This document shows positions 16,587 to 24,690 of a stretch of 49,988 bases of DNA, one piece after another; within the stretch, counting starts at the first letter, position 1; every line of letters begins with the position of its first letter. The notes under the pieces are model-generated. The model worked only from the letters and a program-made list of their open reading frames with translations. It searched no databases and had not been told where the DNA came from. The DNA is from Clostridia bacterium. Its GTDB lineage: Bacteria; Bacillota; Clostridia; Christensenellales; Aristaeellaceae. The position numbers and the translations under genes were made by a program. Location: positions 1 to 49,988 of the forward strand of contig JAFWEL010000072.1 in assembly GCA_017512905.1 (NCBI GenBank), written 5' to 3'.

Positions 16587-17237
16587 ATGTACATGAATCA
16601 GGCTAACAAGTGCTTGACGGGCGAGGTTCGCCTGTCCTACGTCCACCTCGCCGCGCCGTATGCCAACCCGCAGCAGCCGAACGCGGAGCCGAAATACTCC
16701 GCTACCCTGTTGATCCCGAAGTCCGACACGGTGACGTATCAGGACATTCAGAACGCGATCCAAGCCGCTATTCAGGCGGCGGTCAACGGCAAGGCGTGGA
16801 ACGGTGTGCGCCCTCCGATCATCCCGACCCCGATCCACGACGGCGACGGGGTGAAGCAGGACGGCACCCCCTACGGCCCGGAGTGCAAGGGCCATTGGGT
16901 TATCACCGCTTCCCGCCGTGCGCAGGACGGCAAGCCGTGGGTGTGCGATCAGTCCAACACGGCGGTTGAGCTGGCCCCGCAGGACAGCTATTCGGGTATG
17001 TACGCCCGCTGCACGATCCACTTTTTCGGCTACTTCAATGCCGGAAAGAAGGGCGTCGGATGCAGCCTTGACGGCGTGATGAAAACCCGTGACGGTGAAT
17101 CCCTCGGCGGCGCTGTGAAGCCCACCGCCAACGAGTTTGCGCAGTTCGCGCAGCCGGACATGGCGGCGGCAATGGCACAGCAGCAGCAGACGCAGCAGCA
17201 GCCGCAAATCAACCCCCTTACCGGACTGCCCATGTAA
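16587..17237 (+). CDS. DUF2815 protein, putative ssDNA-binding protein
   Basis: A 216-residue protein with an OB-fold-like pattern (LTGEVRLSYVHLAAPYAN, EPKYSATLLIPKSD, GHWVITASRR, YARCTIHFFGYFNAGKKGVG) and a Gln-rich, disordered tail ending GLPM. It is a common partner of DUF2800 proteins in Firmicutes phages, where it is thought to be a single-strand binding or annealing factor. AAAGGAG precedes the ATG, and a strong terminator follows the gene at once. Confidence 0.8.
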   Translation: MYMNQANKCLTGEVRLSYVHLAAPYANPQQPNAEPKYSATLLIPKSDTVTYQDIQNAIQAAIQAAVNGKAWNGVRPPIIPTPIHDGDGVKQDGTPYGPECKGHWVITASRRAQDGKPWVCDQSNTAVELAPQDSYSGMYARCTIHFFGYFNAGKKGVGCSLDGVMKTRDGESLGGAVKPTANEFAQFAQPDMAAAMAQQQQTQQQPQINPLTGLPM

Positions 17238-17246
17238 GACCAGGAG

Positions 17247-17285
17247 CGGGCGGGCAGAGCTACACGGCGAAGCCCGCCCGTTTTT
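17247..17285 (+). terminator. Strong intrinsic terminator
   Basis: A 9-bp stem CGGGCGGGC (17247-17255) / GCCCGCCCG (17272-17280) is followed by TTTTT. The loop carries one of the GCTACAC heptamers. It closes the DUF2800-DUF2815 transcription unit. Confidence 0.9.
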
Positions 17286-17544
17286 GCAGGGGTGCGGGTG
17301 CATCCCGCTGGGTGCAGCGAGGTTCGAGTCCTCAAACGGTATGGTTCGATTCCTAACCGTGCATGGCGCAAAACCCGGCAAGCGGAACCGAAACCGCTTC
17401 AACAAATGGAATGGGGATATAATCGGCGGCGTCGGACTACCCCGTACCGCAAGGGGAACGGCTGAATCTGAAAGGCCGTGGCCGGTCACATGGGAAACCC
17501 CTACCGAATGAAACCGGCCTATTTTTCACATTGGAGGCGATATT
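17286..17544 (+). other. Non-coding stretch with tRNA-arm-like hairpins and a second terminator
   Basis: There is no gene. Two T-arm-like motifs occur (GAGG-TTCGAGT-CCTC, and GGTTCGATTCC inside the stem ACGGT/ACCGT, 17310-17365). At 17480-17526 GGCCGGT pairs with ACCGGCC and is followed by TATTTTT, a second terminator. The stretch between two terminators may be a small RNA or decayed tRNA genes. Confidence 0.45.
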
Positions 17545-17913
17545 GTGAAAACCCGTTTTGATAATGCCGGTGTGTGGTGTACCACTGGTGGCCGAAAGAT
17601 AAATGTGGAGGACATGTCCACGGTTCATCTGATGAACACCATTAAGATGCTGACGACCAAACTTTCCCGATCCCTGTTTATGCTCATTTCTGACATCGAG
17701 GGTTCCACGTTTGCCGATACCGTTTGGACGCCCTTCGGCGCACACAGCGACGACAAGCAGGAGAGCCTCAAGAACGTTACCAGCCTGTCCCCGGATGAGT
17801 TGAGGGCCTATATCGTAAGTACGCCCCTCTATCAGTCCATGTTGATGGAACTGGAGCGCCGGGGCGTGAACGTGGAGAACCTGTCCGTGCTGACCGCTGA
17901 CCCTTCTTTCTAA
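17545..17913 (+). CDS. Phage protein, unknown
   Basis: A 122-residue protein starting at GTG 17545 with GGAGGCG upstream. It has an N-terminal beta segment (GVWCTTGGRKINVEDMSTVH) and helices (LMNTIKMLTTKLSRSLFMLI; SPDELRAYIVSTPLYQSMLM). No family is recognised. It sits directly before the DNA polymerase gene, 16 bases apart. Confidence 0.6.
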   Translation: MKTRFDNAGVWCTTGGRKINVEDMSTVHLMNTIKMLTTKLSRSLFMLISDIEGSTFADTVWTPFGAHSDDKQESLKNVTSLSPDELRAYIVSTPLYQSMLMELERRGVNVENLSVLTADPSF

Positions 17914-17929
17914 GGAAGGAGGGGCAATA

Positions 17930-19930
17930 ATGCACAAGCTATCAATCGACCTTGAAACCTATAGCAGCGCCCCTATCGGTAAGACCGGGGCTTTTCGATA
18001 CATCGACAGCCCCGATTTTGAAATCCTGTTGTTCGCCTATTCCCTTGACAACGGCCCGGTAACAGTCATCGACGTGGCAAGCGGCGAGGCCGTCCCGGAG
18101 TGGCTGGTGGCGGCGCTACACGACCCGGAATACATCAAACGCGCCTACAATGCGGCGTTTGAATGGGGTTGCTTGAGTAAGGTCTACGGCCCTATGGAGC
18201 CGTCACAGTGGCGTGACACAATGCTGCATGGCCTGTACGCGGGCTATACCGCTGGCCTTGACGCTACAGGCAGGGCCTTGGGGTTGCCCGAGGACAAGCA
18301 GAAATTGAACACGGGCAAGGCCCTGATCCGCTATTTCTGCGTCCCATGCAAGCCCACCAAATCCAACGGTGGCCGAACGCGCAACCTGCCCCACCACGAC
18401 CCGGACAAATGGCGTCTGTTCAAGGAATACAACGCGCAGGATGTTGTTACTGAGATGGAGATTGCAAAGCGGCTGTCTGCTTTCCCTGTTCCCGATATGA
18501 TTCAGAAGCAATGGGAAACCGACCTGCGTATCAATGCCCGTGGCGTGGCCGTGGACATGGAGTTTACGGCTGGGGCGCTGGAGATCGGCGCGGCTGTGAC
18601 GGAAGAGCTGACCGAGGAGGCCGTGAAGATTTCCGGGCTGGATAACCCGAACAGCGTCAAGCAGCTTGTCAAGTGGCTGGACACGGAAACCGCCGAGGGT
18701 GTGTCCGTGGAGAATTTGCGCAAGGAAACCGTCACCGACCTGCTGGCAATGGGTGGTCACAGCGACGACGTACAACGGATGCTGGAAATCCGTCAAGAGC
18801 TGGGAAAGACCTCCACGAAGAAGTATGACGCAATCGAGATGTGCGTGTGTTCGGATGAGCGTGTGCGCGGCCTGTTGCAGTTCTACGGTGCCAACAGGAC
18901 GGGGCGCTGGGCCGGGAGGCTGGTTCAGGTGCAGAACCTTCCCCGGACGTACATAGAGCATTTGGACACGGCCCGCCGTTTCGTCAAGGATTGCAAAAAG
19001 GATCATCTGAGGATGGCCTATGGGAGTGTGTCCGATACGCTGTCTCAGCTGATCCGCACGGCGTTCATAGCTACACCCGGCAATGTACTGATTGACGCGG
19101 ACTTTTCCGCGATTGAGGCCCGCGTGATTGCGTGGCTGGCAAACGAGGAATGGCGGCTTGAGGTTTTCCGCACAACAGGCAAAATCTACGAGGCATCGGC
19201 GGCAATGATCTATCACGTCCCCGTGGAAACCATCGTCAAGGGGCATGAGAATTACGCCCTCCGGCAACGCGGCAAGGTTGCAGAGCTGGCGCTGGGCTAT
19301 CAGGGTGGCGTGGGTGCTATGCGGCGCATGGACGTGTCCCACGCGCTGGACGACATGACCGACGACGAGGTTCAGGAGATCGTGAACAACTGGCGCAACG
19401 CAAGCAGCCATATCCGGGATTTGTGGTACGACATGGAGAACGCGGCGCTGGAGGTCATCATCAACGGCGGTTCGCGCCGGGTACGCTGCCTGACGCTGGC
19501 CCGCGAGTTCGACATCATGCAGGGTACGGCTGTTATGTCAATCCTGCTCCCCTCCGGGCGCAAGCTGTACTACATCAACCCGCAAGTTACGGAGAACCGA
19601 TGGGGCCAACCGTCTATCGCCTACTACGGCGTGGATCAGACGACGAAGAAGTGGAAAGCAATCGAAACCTACGGCGGCAAGCTGGTTGAAAACTGTGTTC
19701 AGGCTATCGCCCGTGACTGTTTGGCGCAAGCGATTGAAAAGCTGGAGGCGCAGGGATTCCCTATCGTGTTCCACGTCCATGACGAGGTTGTAATCGACAT
19801 CAAACCCTTTGCCGACAACAAGGCTATGCTGGACAGGGTTACAAGCATAATGACCGAGCCTATCCCGTGGGCGCAGGGCCTACCGCTGGGCGCTGACGGA
19901 TGGGTAGGGACATTCTTCAAGAAGGACTAA
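17930..19930 (+). CDS. Phage DNA polymerase, family A
   Basis: A 666-residue replicative polymerase. The 3'-5' exonuclease domain is present: LSIDLETYSSA (D6, E8), RAYNAAFEW, and YNAQDVVTEMEIAK. The polymerase domain has motif A DADFSAIEARVIAWL, motif B RQRGKVAELALGYQGG and motif C HVHDEVVID. TGRWAGRLVQVQNLPR also fits phage family A enzymes. There is no 5' nuclease domain, so length and layout fit phage-type Pol A rather than host Pol I. AAGGAGG lies 9 bases upstream. It leads a long replication operon. Confidence 0.96.
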   Translation: MHKLSIDLETYSSAPIGKTGAFRYIDSPDFEILLFAYSLDNGPVTVIDVASGEAVPEWLVAALHDPEYIKRAYNAAFEWGCLSKVYGPMEPSQWRDTMLHGLYAGYTAGLDATGRALGLPEDKQKLNTGKALIRYFCVPCKPTKSNGGRTRNLPHHDPDKWRLFKEYNAQDVVTEMEIAKRLSAFPVPDMIQKQWETDLRINARGVAVDMEFTAGALEIGAAVTEELTEEAVKISGLDNPNSVKQLVKWLDTETAEGVSVENLRKETVTDLLAMGGHSDDVQRMLEIRQELGKTSTKKYDAIEMCVCSDERVRGLLQFYGANRTGRWAGRLVQVQNLPRTYIEHLDTARRFVKDCKKDHLRMAYGSVSDTLSQLIRTAFIATPGNVLIDADFSAIEARVIAWLANEEWRLEVFRTTGKIYEASAAMIYHVPVETIVKGHENYALRQRGKVAELALGYQGGVGAMRRMDVSHALDDMTDDEVQEIVNNWRNASSHIRDLWYDMENAALEVIINGGSRRVRCLTLAREFDIMQGTAVMSILLPSGRKLYYINPQVTENRWGQPSIAYYGVDQTTKKWKAIETYGGKLVENCVQAIARDCLAQAIEKLEAQGFPIVFHVHDEVVIDIKPFADNKAMLDRVTSIMTEPIPWAQGLPLGADGWVGTFFKKD

Positions 19931-19946
19931 GAAAGGAGTACAGACA

Positions 19947-20180
19947 ATGGCAAACATCAAGTGTAAGGTGTGCGGCACGGAGTTCCCGGCCATCAGGGAG
20001 AGGCATTACATCTCCCGCGACATGACGAAAATGGGCCTTGTGGCAACGCTGGGTTCGACGGATGAACCGGCCCTCTATGACAGCTTTGACTGCCCGAATT
20101 GTGGTTGCCAGGTCAATGCGCAAAGCAGGAACAGATGCTACACAATTCCGTGTGAGGGCGCTTGCGAAGACGACGACTAA
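19947..20180 (+). CDS. Small zinc-ribbon phage protein
   Basis: A 77-residue protein with CKVCGTEFPA at the start and CPNCGCQ further on, a rubredoxin-like or zinc-ribbon knuckle pair. The SRDMTKMG and DEPALYDSFD stretches between them recur in similar phage proteins I have seen. GAAAGGAG precedes the ATG. The function is unknown. Confidence 0.75.
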   Translation: MANIKCKVCGTEFPAIRERHYISRDMTKMGLVATLGSTDEPALYDSFDCPNCGCQVNAQSRNRCYTIPCEGACEDDD

Positions 20181-20189
20181 GGCGATGAG

Positions 20190-20825
20190 GTGAAAGCCGT
20201 GTACTATCGAGATGAGCTTCCGACGCCTTTGTCCCGTGATGAAGAAATCATAATAGCGCAACGCGCTAAAGAGGGGGATAAGGCAGCAAGGAAAAAGCTG
20301 ATTGAACACAATTTGCGTCTGGTTCCGCTCTTAGTGAAAAAGTATAACAGCGTATGCAATACTACAGATGATCTGGTTTCTATAGGCACAATCGGTCTTA
20401 TACGTGCTGTCGATACCTTTGATCCTGAATCCGGCAATAGGTTTTCCACTTATGCTGGGAGGTGCATCACAACTACCGTATTAACGGAATTGAGAAAAGA
20501 GAAAAGATACAGGCGTTGTATTTCGTTGAACACGGTACTGTATCAGTCGGGAGAGGGTGGGAGCAGGCTGGAGTTGGAAATGACGCTGCGTACAGAACCC
20601 GATGAAGTGAGTAAGGCTGTTGAGTATGAAGCCGAAAAAACGCTGCTTATGAAAACGATAGCGGCATTACCTGAGAAGCAACGGCAGGTTATCCAAATGC
20701 ACTTTTTACAAGGCTTCACACAACAGCAGGTTGCCAATCGGTTAGGTCTATCACAGAGTTATGTTTCAAGGTTTGAAAAACGAACGCTGGCAGATTTGAA
20801 AGCACGTATCGAGCGTGTTTGGTAA
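20190..20825 (+). CDS. Phage-encoded sigma-70-family factor
   Basis: An about 211-residue sigma factor resembling sporulation-type (SigE/SigK/SigF) factors. Region 2 is EHNLRLVPLLVKKYN, DDLVSIGTIGLIRAVDTFDP and RFSTYAGRCI, with region 2.4 residues in TTTVLTELRKEKRYRR. Region 4 is LPEKQRQVIQMHFLQGFTQQ and VANRLGLSQSYVSRFEKRTL, a clear helix-turn-helix. Start is GTG 20190 or 20199. The gene is visibly more AT-rich than its neighbours, suggesting separate origin. It could direct host RNA polymerase to later phage promoters. Confidence 0.9.
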   Translation: MKAVYYRDELPTPLSRDEEIIIAQRAKEGDKAARKKLIEHNLRLVPLLVKKYNSVCNTTDDLVSIGTIGLIRAVDTFDPESGNRFSTYAGRCITTTVLTELRKEKRYRRCISLNTVLYQSGEGGSRLELEMTLRTEPDEVSKAVEYEAEKTLLMKTIAALPEKQRQVIQMHFLQGFTQQQVANRLGLSQSYVSRFEKRTLADLKARIERVW

Positions 20826-20841
20826 GAAAGGAAGTGCGCGT

Positions 20842-21516
20842 ATGAAGATCATCAATCCTTGCTTTGATTGGCTGGACGGCAGGAAGCCGAACGGCAAGGT
20901 GATCCTTGACATCATCACGAAAGCGGGCCGGGTGGCCTACCAGTCGGATCGTGAGGGCGAAGAAGAAACCTTTGTCCGCAACCTTATCAGGCGGGGCCAT
21001 GAGTCCGTACTGGAACACGCAAAGGTGTCCGTCGTCGTGGCCTGTGATCGTGGCGTCACCCACGAAACCGTGCGCCACAGAATCGCAAGCTATACGCAGG
21101 AAAGCACCCATTACATCAACTACGCCGGAGGCAAGTTCAAGGGTGATATAACGTATATCGCCATCATGGGCGGCATCCAGCGGGAAAAGGCTATGGCCCA
21201 CCTGTCAGCGCAGCAGATCGGAGTTATCGTTGCGGAGTGGATGGAGGCTTGCCGGGATGCAGAAAAGCACTACAACCGCATGATCGAGCTGGGAGCTACA
21301 CCGAGGATTGCCCGGTCGGTGCTGAACAACAGCACGAAAGCGCAGATCGTGATAACCATGAATATGCGCGAGTGGCGGCACTTCTTCAAATTGCGCAGCG
21401 CCGCGAACGCCCACCCGCAAATGCGGGAAGTCGCTGAAATGCTGCTGGAGGCGTTCAAGAGCGCTATTCCCGTGATCTTCGACGACATCCCCTTGGAGGT
21501 GGCAGACGATGTATAA
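20842..21516 (+). CDS. thyX: FAD-dependent thymidylate synthase ThyX
   Basis: A 224-residue flavin enzyme that methylates dUMP to dTMP with methylene-tetrahydrofolate and NADPH. The family motif RHR-X7-S is exact (R78-H79-R80, S88) in RHRIASYTQESTHY. GHESVLEHAKVSVVVACDRG and RSVLNNSTKAQIVITMNMRE are also typical. ATG 20842 has AAAGGAAG upstream. With the dCMP deaminase 3 kb downstream it forms a dedicated dTMP supply route. Confidence 0.95.
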   Translation: MKIINPCFDWLDGRKPNGKVILDIITKAGRVAYQSDREGEEETFVRNLIRRGHESVLEHAKVSVVVACDRGVTHETVRHRIASYTQESTHYINYAGGKFKGDITYIAIMGGIQREKAMAHLSAQQIGVIVAEWMEACRDAEKHYNRMIELGATPRIARSVLNNSTKAQIVITMNMREWRHFFKLRSAANAHPQMREVAEMLLEAFKSAIPVIFDDIPLEVADDV

Positions 21517-21661
21517 GGACATCATTTTTGCCGCCGTGGGCGTATTGTTTTCCCTCGCTTGCATCGGGGAAAAGCAGACCGAGAACAAGGTGCTTTACGC
21601 GGTGGTGGCTGGCGCTATGTTCGTCCTGCTGCTGATGGGCGACAAGATGATTGGAGGGTGA
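21509..21661 (+). CDS. Small two-helix membrane protein
   Basis: A 50-residue protein overlapping the end of thyX; GGAGG at 21494 supports the ATG at 21509. There are two hydrophobic segments (IIFAAVGVLFSLACIG and VLYAVVAGAMFVLLLMG) with a short polar loop. The function is unknown; phage membrane peptides of this size can be superinfection-exclusion or lysis accessories. Confidence 0.6.
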   Translation: MYKDIIFAAVGVLFSLACIGEKQTENKVLYAVVAGAMFVLLLMGDKMIGG

Positions 21662-21665
21662 AATC

Positions 21666-21935
21666 GTGGTACGCGAACAGATGAAGCAGCGTCGCGGGAA
21701 ATTCCTGCTGACTATGAAGATGTTCGGTAAATCCCTGTACCTGTATGAAGCGGGAACGGCCAACATAGGGATGCCCGAGGAACAGAGCTACGTGAATTGG
21801 ACGCGCTACACCAACGAGGCGCAAGGCTTTGAAACCGTCAAGGCGGCACGGGCCATGATCGAAAGGCTGTCCATCTATGATCCCGCCCACGACTACAAAG
21901 GCGCTGTCAAGGTCTGCCTGAGAAAAGGACGGTAG
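21666..21935 (+). CDS. Small phage protein, unknown
   Basis: An 89-residue protein starting at GTG 21666 after GGAGGG. It is basic at the N-terminus (VREQMKQRRGKFLLTMKMFG), then has YLYEAGTANIGMPEEQSYVN and a helix FETVKAARAMIERL. No recognised domain; it could bind nucleic acid. Confidence 0.55.
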   Translation: MVREQMKQRRGKFLLTMKMFGKSLYLYEAGTANIGMPEEQSYVNWTRYTNEAQGFETVKAARAMIERLSIYDPAHDYKGAVKVCLRKGR

Positions 21936-21938
21936 ACA

Positions 21939-22082
21939 ATGCGCTATCAGGGCGGGAAAAGCAGAATCGCAAGGGCGATAGCGGAGGTCATCAATGCAGT
22001 ATATGGGCGGGAAATCCCGGATAGCACGGCAGATAGCCGGATTCATTACTCCCCTGACGGGGGGGGTCGCGCACATTTGTAA
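21939..22082 (+). pseudogene. Remnant N-terminus of a second adenine methyltransferase
   Basis: An ATG at 21939 opens 47 codons starting with RYQGGKSRIARAIAEVI, a D12-type methyltransferase N-terminus closely similar to that of the next gene (QYMGGKSRIARQIAGFI), 55 bases further on in another frame. The frame then stops at 22080. This looks like a partial duplication or recombination scar between two related methyltransferase genes. Confidence 0.55.
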
Positions 22083-22696
22083 GCCTGTTCTGCGGTAGCT
22101 GTGCCGTGGAAAGCAAGGTGCGAGGGTTTGACCGTGTGATCCTGAATGACCGGCATCCCTACCTGATAGCCCTTATGCGGGGTGTTCAGGAGGGATGGGA
22201 ACCGCCCGACATTGTGACTGAGGACGAATACCGCTTTGTCCGGGATAACAAAGACCTGATCCCGGCCCTGACCGGCTTTGTAGGGTTCGGGTGCAGCTTT
22301 GGCGGGAAATGGTTCGGTGGGTACGCCCGGAACGCCGGAGGCACGAATTACGCGGCGCAGAGCAAGCGGTCCTTGCTAAAGGATGTGGCGAACCTGACGA
22401 CGGCCCGGTATCTGAACATGGATTATCGGGCCGTCCCTATCCCGCCCGGAGCCGTGGTGTATGCCGATCCCCCGTATCGGGGCACGACGGGCTACACGGG
22501 AGAGAAATTCGACAGCACGGAATTTTGGGACTACGCCCGGTTGATTGCCGAGACGGGCCACAAGATTTTTATAAGCGAACAGCAAGCCCCGGACGGCTGG
22601 CGGTGCGTGTGGGAAAAGCCCTTTACCCGGACGCTGGATCGAAATAAAAGCAATCAGTTTCAAGTGACCGAAAAGCTGTTTACATGGGAGGTGTGA
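21994..22696 (+). pseudogene. D12-class N6-adenine DNA methyltransferase, frameshifted at a G8 tract
   Basis: The frame from ATG 21994 (MQYMGGKSRIARQIAGF) stops at 22096. The rest of the enzyme continues in another frame from about 22067: FVSLFCGSCAVESK (SAM-binding FxGxG-type motif), VILNDRHPYLI, and the catalytic DPPY at 22466-22477 (ADPPYRGTTGY). The switch falls on eight consecutive Gs (22059-22066); seven Gs would give one continuous protein of about 233 residues. From the earlier ATG at 21939, nine would be needed. It is either a slippage-controlled gene, a decayed gene or a sequencing artefact. Confidence 0.75.
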
Positions 22697-22698
22697 AG

Positions 22699-22911
22699 GT
22701 GAAAACCCTTAGTCTGTACCAATGCGAATGTTGCGGTACGCGGTATAACAACAGAATGACATGCGCGGCTTGCGAGAAAAGCCATAAAAGGCCGATTGGG
22801 GTTGAAGCATGGAAGTATGTTGCCATAAGTGATGACAACACGGGGTTGCCCGTTACCGTCAAGGTAACGATGCACGACGGCAGCAGCGCGGTCTACAAGC
22901 GCGTGAAATAG
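22699..22911 (+). CDS. Small zinc-finger phage protein
   Basis: A 70-residue protein; GTG 22699 follows GGAGGTG closely. It has CECCGTRYNNRMTCAAC, a four-cysteine knuckle, and a C-terminal beta-rich half (LPVTVKVTMHDGSSAVYKR). The function is unknown. Confidence 0.6.
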   Translation: MKTLSLYQCECCGTRYNNRMTCAACEKSHKRPIGVEAWKYVAISDDNTGLPVTVKVTMHDGSSAVYKRVK

Positions 22912-22920
22912 GAGGATCGT

Positions 22921-23094
22921 ATGAACTGGAAAGAAGAAAAACGGCAGCGGAGGCGGCGCGAGGATAACGCCGTGACCGCGCTGATATGGGCTATTATCGT
23001 CGGTATTATCGGCAGCGTCGGGGCCTTTTGGTACATGGTGGTGCACTTTATGAACGAGCTGAGCGCAATGACTGAATACTTCAAAGTTTGGTAA
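22921..23094 (+). CDS. Small single-pass membrane protein
   Basis: A 57-residue protein with a strongly basic N-terminus (KEEKRQRRRREDN), one transmembrane helix (ALIWAIIVGIIGSVGAFWYM) and a short tail. AGGAGG lies 5 bases before the ATG. It is the second membrane peptide of the operon. Confidence 0.6.
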   Translation: MNWKEEKRQRRRREDNAVTALIWAIIVGIIGSVGAFWYMVVHFMNELSAMTEYFKVW

Positions 23095-23107
23095 GGAGGA
23101 CGGGATC

Positions 23108-23395
23108 ATGGAAGAACAGAAGAACATCACGAAGTCTGAACGCAGCGCAGAGGATATTATCATCCTGTACGACGACGGCACCGTGAAGCGGCTGGATAAG
23201 GGCATGGTCATCCGTTTCAAGGACAAGAACCCGGAAACCGACAAGGACGGCATGGTTGGCATGACCTTTGAAATGCTGGAGATGAACAGCCGGGATTTGG
23301 GCCTTATCGTCACGTCCATCATGCAGCTTGGCTTGGAGCTGGGTATGTTCGACGATCCCATTTTCAACGGGGAGGAGGACACGGACGATGAATAG
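23108..23395 (+). CDS. Acidic phage protein, unknown
   Basis: A 95-residue acidic protein with ADIIILYDDG-like strand content (DIIILYDDGTVKRLDKGMVI) and a helix (LIVTSIMQLGLELGMF). It ends in GEEDTDDE. AAGGAGGA precedes the ATG. It overlaps the next gene. No family is recognised. Confidence 0.6.
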   Translation: MEEQKNITKSERSAEDIIILYDDGTVKRLDKGMVIRFKDKNPETDKDGMVGMTFEMLEMNSRDLGLIVTSIMQLGLELGMFDDPIFNGEEDTDDE

Positions 23396-23732
23396 GGCCG
23401 ACATACTGGAGGCCGCAAAGAAGTGTGTTTGCGGGCAGCGTGTTCAGGACTATGGCAAGCCGGAGCGCAACTTTCAAACCATTGCGGATTTCTGGAATAA
23501 CTACTTGGACGCGGCTCACCCGGAGCTGAACCTAAAAGGCGTTGCCGAGTGTATGGAAGTTCCCGCGATCATCACTCCTAAAGACGTTGCCGTTATGATG
23601 GGGTTGCTCAAGGTTGCCCGCATTGCTACGGGGTCAAACCCGGACAGCTTTGTTGACCTCGCTGGGTATGCCGCGTGTGCGGGCGAAGTTGCTACACAAG
23701 GCACAAAGCGAGAACACCGGGAAAGCGTGTGA
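23388..23732 (+). CDS. DUF6378-like phage protein
   Basis: A 114-residue protein: ADILEAAKKCVCGQRVQDYG, RNFQTIADFWNNYLDAA, then ITPKDVAVMMGLLKVARIAT and DSFVDLAGYAACAGE. This order of helices matches the phage family DUF6378, whose fold resembles all-alpha NTP pyrophosphatases. GGAGGAGG lies upstream. Its place beside dCMP deaminase fits nucleotide metabolism, but no activity is proven for the family to my knowledge. Confidence 0.7.
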   Translation: MNRADILEAAKKCVCGQRVQDYGKPERNFQTIADFWNNYLDAAHPELNLKGVAECMEVPAIITPKDVAVMMGLLKVARIATGSNPDSFVDLAGYAACAGEVATQGTKREHRESV

Positions 23733-23808
23733 TCGTTTTTCCGATTGCTTGGAGTGTTACCGCTTTTCTGAGTGTATGCCAAAAAGACTGGAGGATGATC
23801 GGAAATGA
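23668..23808 (+). CDS. Possible Cys-rich mini-protein
   Basis: A 46-codon frame ending CDRFSDCLECYRFSECMPKR, with regular spacing C-x5-C-x2-C-x5-C that looks like a small metal site. It overlaps the previous gene and lacks a clear ribosome binding site, so the start is a guess. Confidence 0.35.
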   Translation: MPRVRAKLLHKAQSENTGKACDRFSDCLECYRFSECMPKRLEDDRK

Positions 23809-24248
23809 AGAATCCCGTTGAGCGCCCGTCGAAGGTGAAATACTACCTCGACATTGCGGCGGCGGTTGCGGCCCGGTCTACCTGCCTACGACGGCAGTAT
23901 GGGGCCGTGATCGTCAAGAACGACATGATTATCTCCACCGGCTACAACGGCTCGGCGCGTGGGTGGATCAACTGCTGTGATTTGGGGGAGTGCTGGAGGG
24001 AAACCAACGGCATCCCCCACGGGGAACAGTACGAAAAGTGTAAGGCCGTCCATGCCGAAGCGAACGCCATAATCAGTGCGTCCCGGCTGGACATGATGGG
24101 CGCTACACTGTACCTTGCGGGGTTTGAGGATGGCAAGAGAATCCCGAATCCGAAGCCCTGTCAGATGTGCGTACGGCTGATAGAAAACGCCGGGATCATC
24201 AATGTTGTTACCAACGAAGGGCAGGACACGCCGGAGAGGGGGATGTGA
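23805..24248 (+). CDS. dCMP deaminase
   Basis: A 147-residue zinc enzyme converting dCMP to dUMP. The zinc site is HAEANAI (H83, E85 as proton shuttle) with PCQMC (C119, C122). RSTCLRRQYGAVIVKND and STGYNGSARG fit the ComEB/dCMP deaminase family. GGAGG precedes the ATG. It supplies dUMP for ThyX. Confidence 0.93.
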   Translation: MKNPVERPSKVKYYLDIAAAVAARSTCLRRQYGAVIVKNDMIISTGYNGSARGWINCCDLGECWRETNGIPHGEQYEKCKAVHAEANAIISASRLDMMGATLYLAGFEDGKRIPNPKPCQMCVRLIENAGIINVVTNEGQDTPERGM

Positions 24249-24249
24249 T

Positions 24250-24687
24250 ATGCGGCATCCCTCCCGAAAATACCCGGATGTGAAAACCCTCAAGCCGGGT
24301 ATGGTGGTTTACCTGTTGCCTATCTACGTCGGACGTGGAGAGCGCGGCATGGAGCATCTAAAAGAGGCTGAAATCACCAAGATTGGGCGCAAGTATATTT
24401 CAGTCCAAGAGAAATCCGGCAAACTGTGGTTCCCGAAAACAATTCAATTTGACTCAACCAATAACTACCTCGAGAAGCCCGGTGACTACGGGCGGGACTA
24501 CGATCTTTTCTTTTCCGAGGATGAAGCGAAGGACTATTTTCTTCACGAGGATTTGGTGGCGAAGGTCAACACCAATTCCAATTACGCCTACTACCTGACG
24601 ACCCACCAGCTCAAACAGATTTGCGACCTGCTGGAGAAAGGTAAGCGCGTTTATAAAAATCAAGAGTTCAAGCATAAGGAGGTGTGA
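24250..24687 (+). CDS. Conserved phage protein, unknown
   Basis: A 145-residue protein; ATG 24250 overlaps the stop of the deaminase. It starts with a small beta domain (LKPGMVVYLLPIYVG, EAEITKIGRKYISVQEKSGK), followed by a helical C-terminal half (FFSEDEAKDYFLHED, LKQICDLLEKGKRVYK). The beta domain could be an SH3-like fold. No family is recognised. Confidence 0.6.
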   Translation: MRHPSRKYPDVKTLKPGMVVYLLPIYVGRGERGMEHLKEAEITKIGRKYISVQEKSGKLWFPKTIQFDSTNNYLEKPGDYGRDYDLFFSEDEAKDYFLHEDLVAKVNTNSNYAYYLTTHQLKQICDLLEKGKRVYKNQEFKHKEV

Positions 24688-24690
24688 TCC

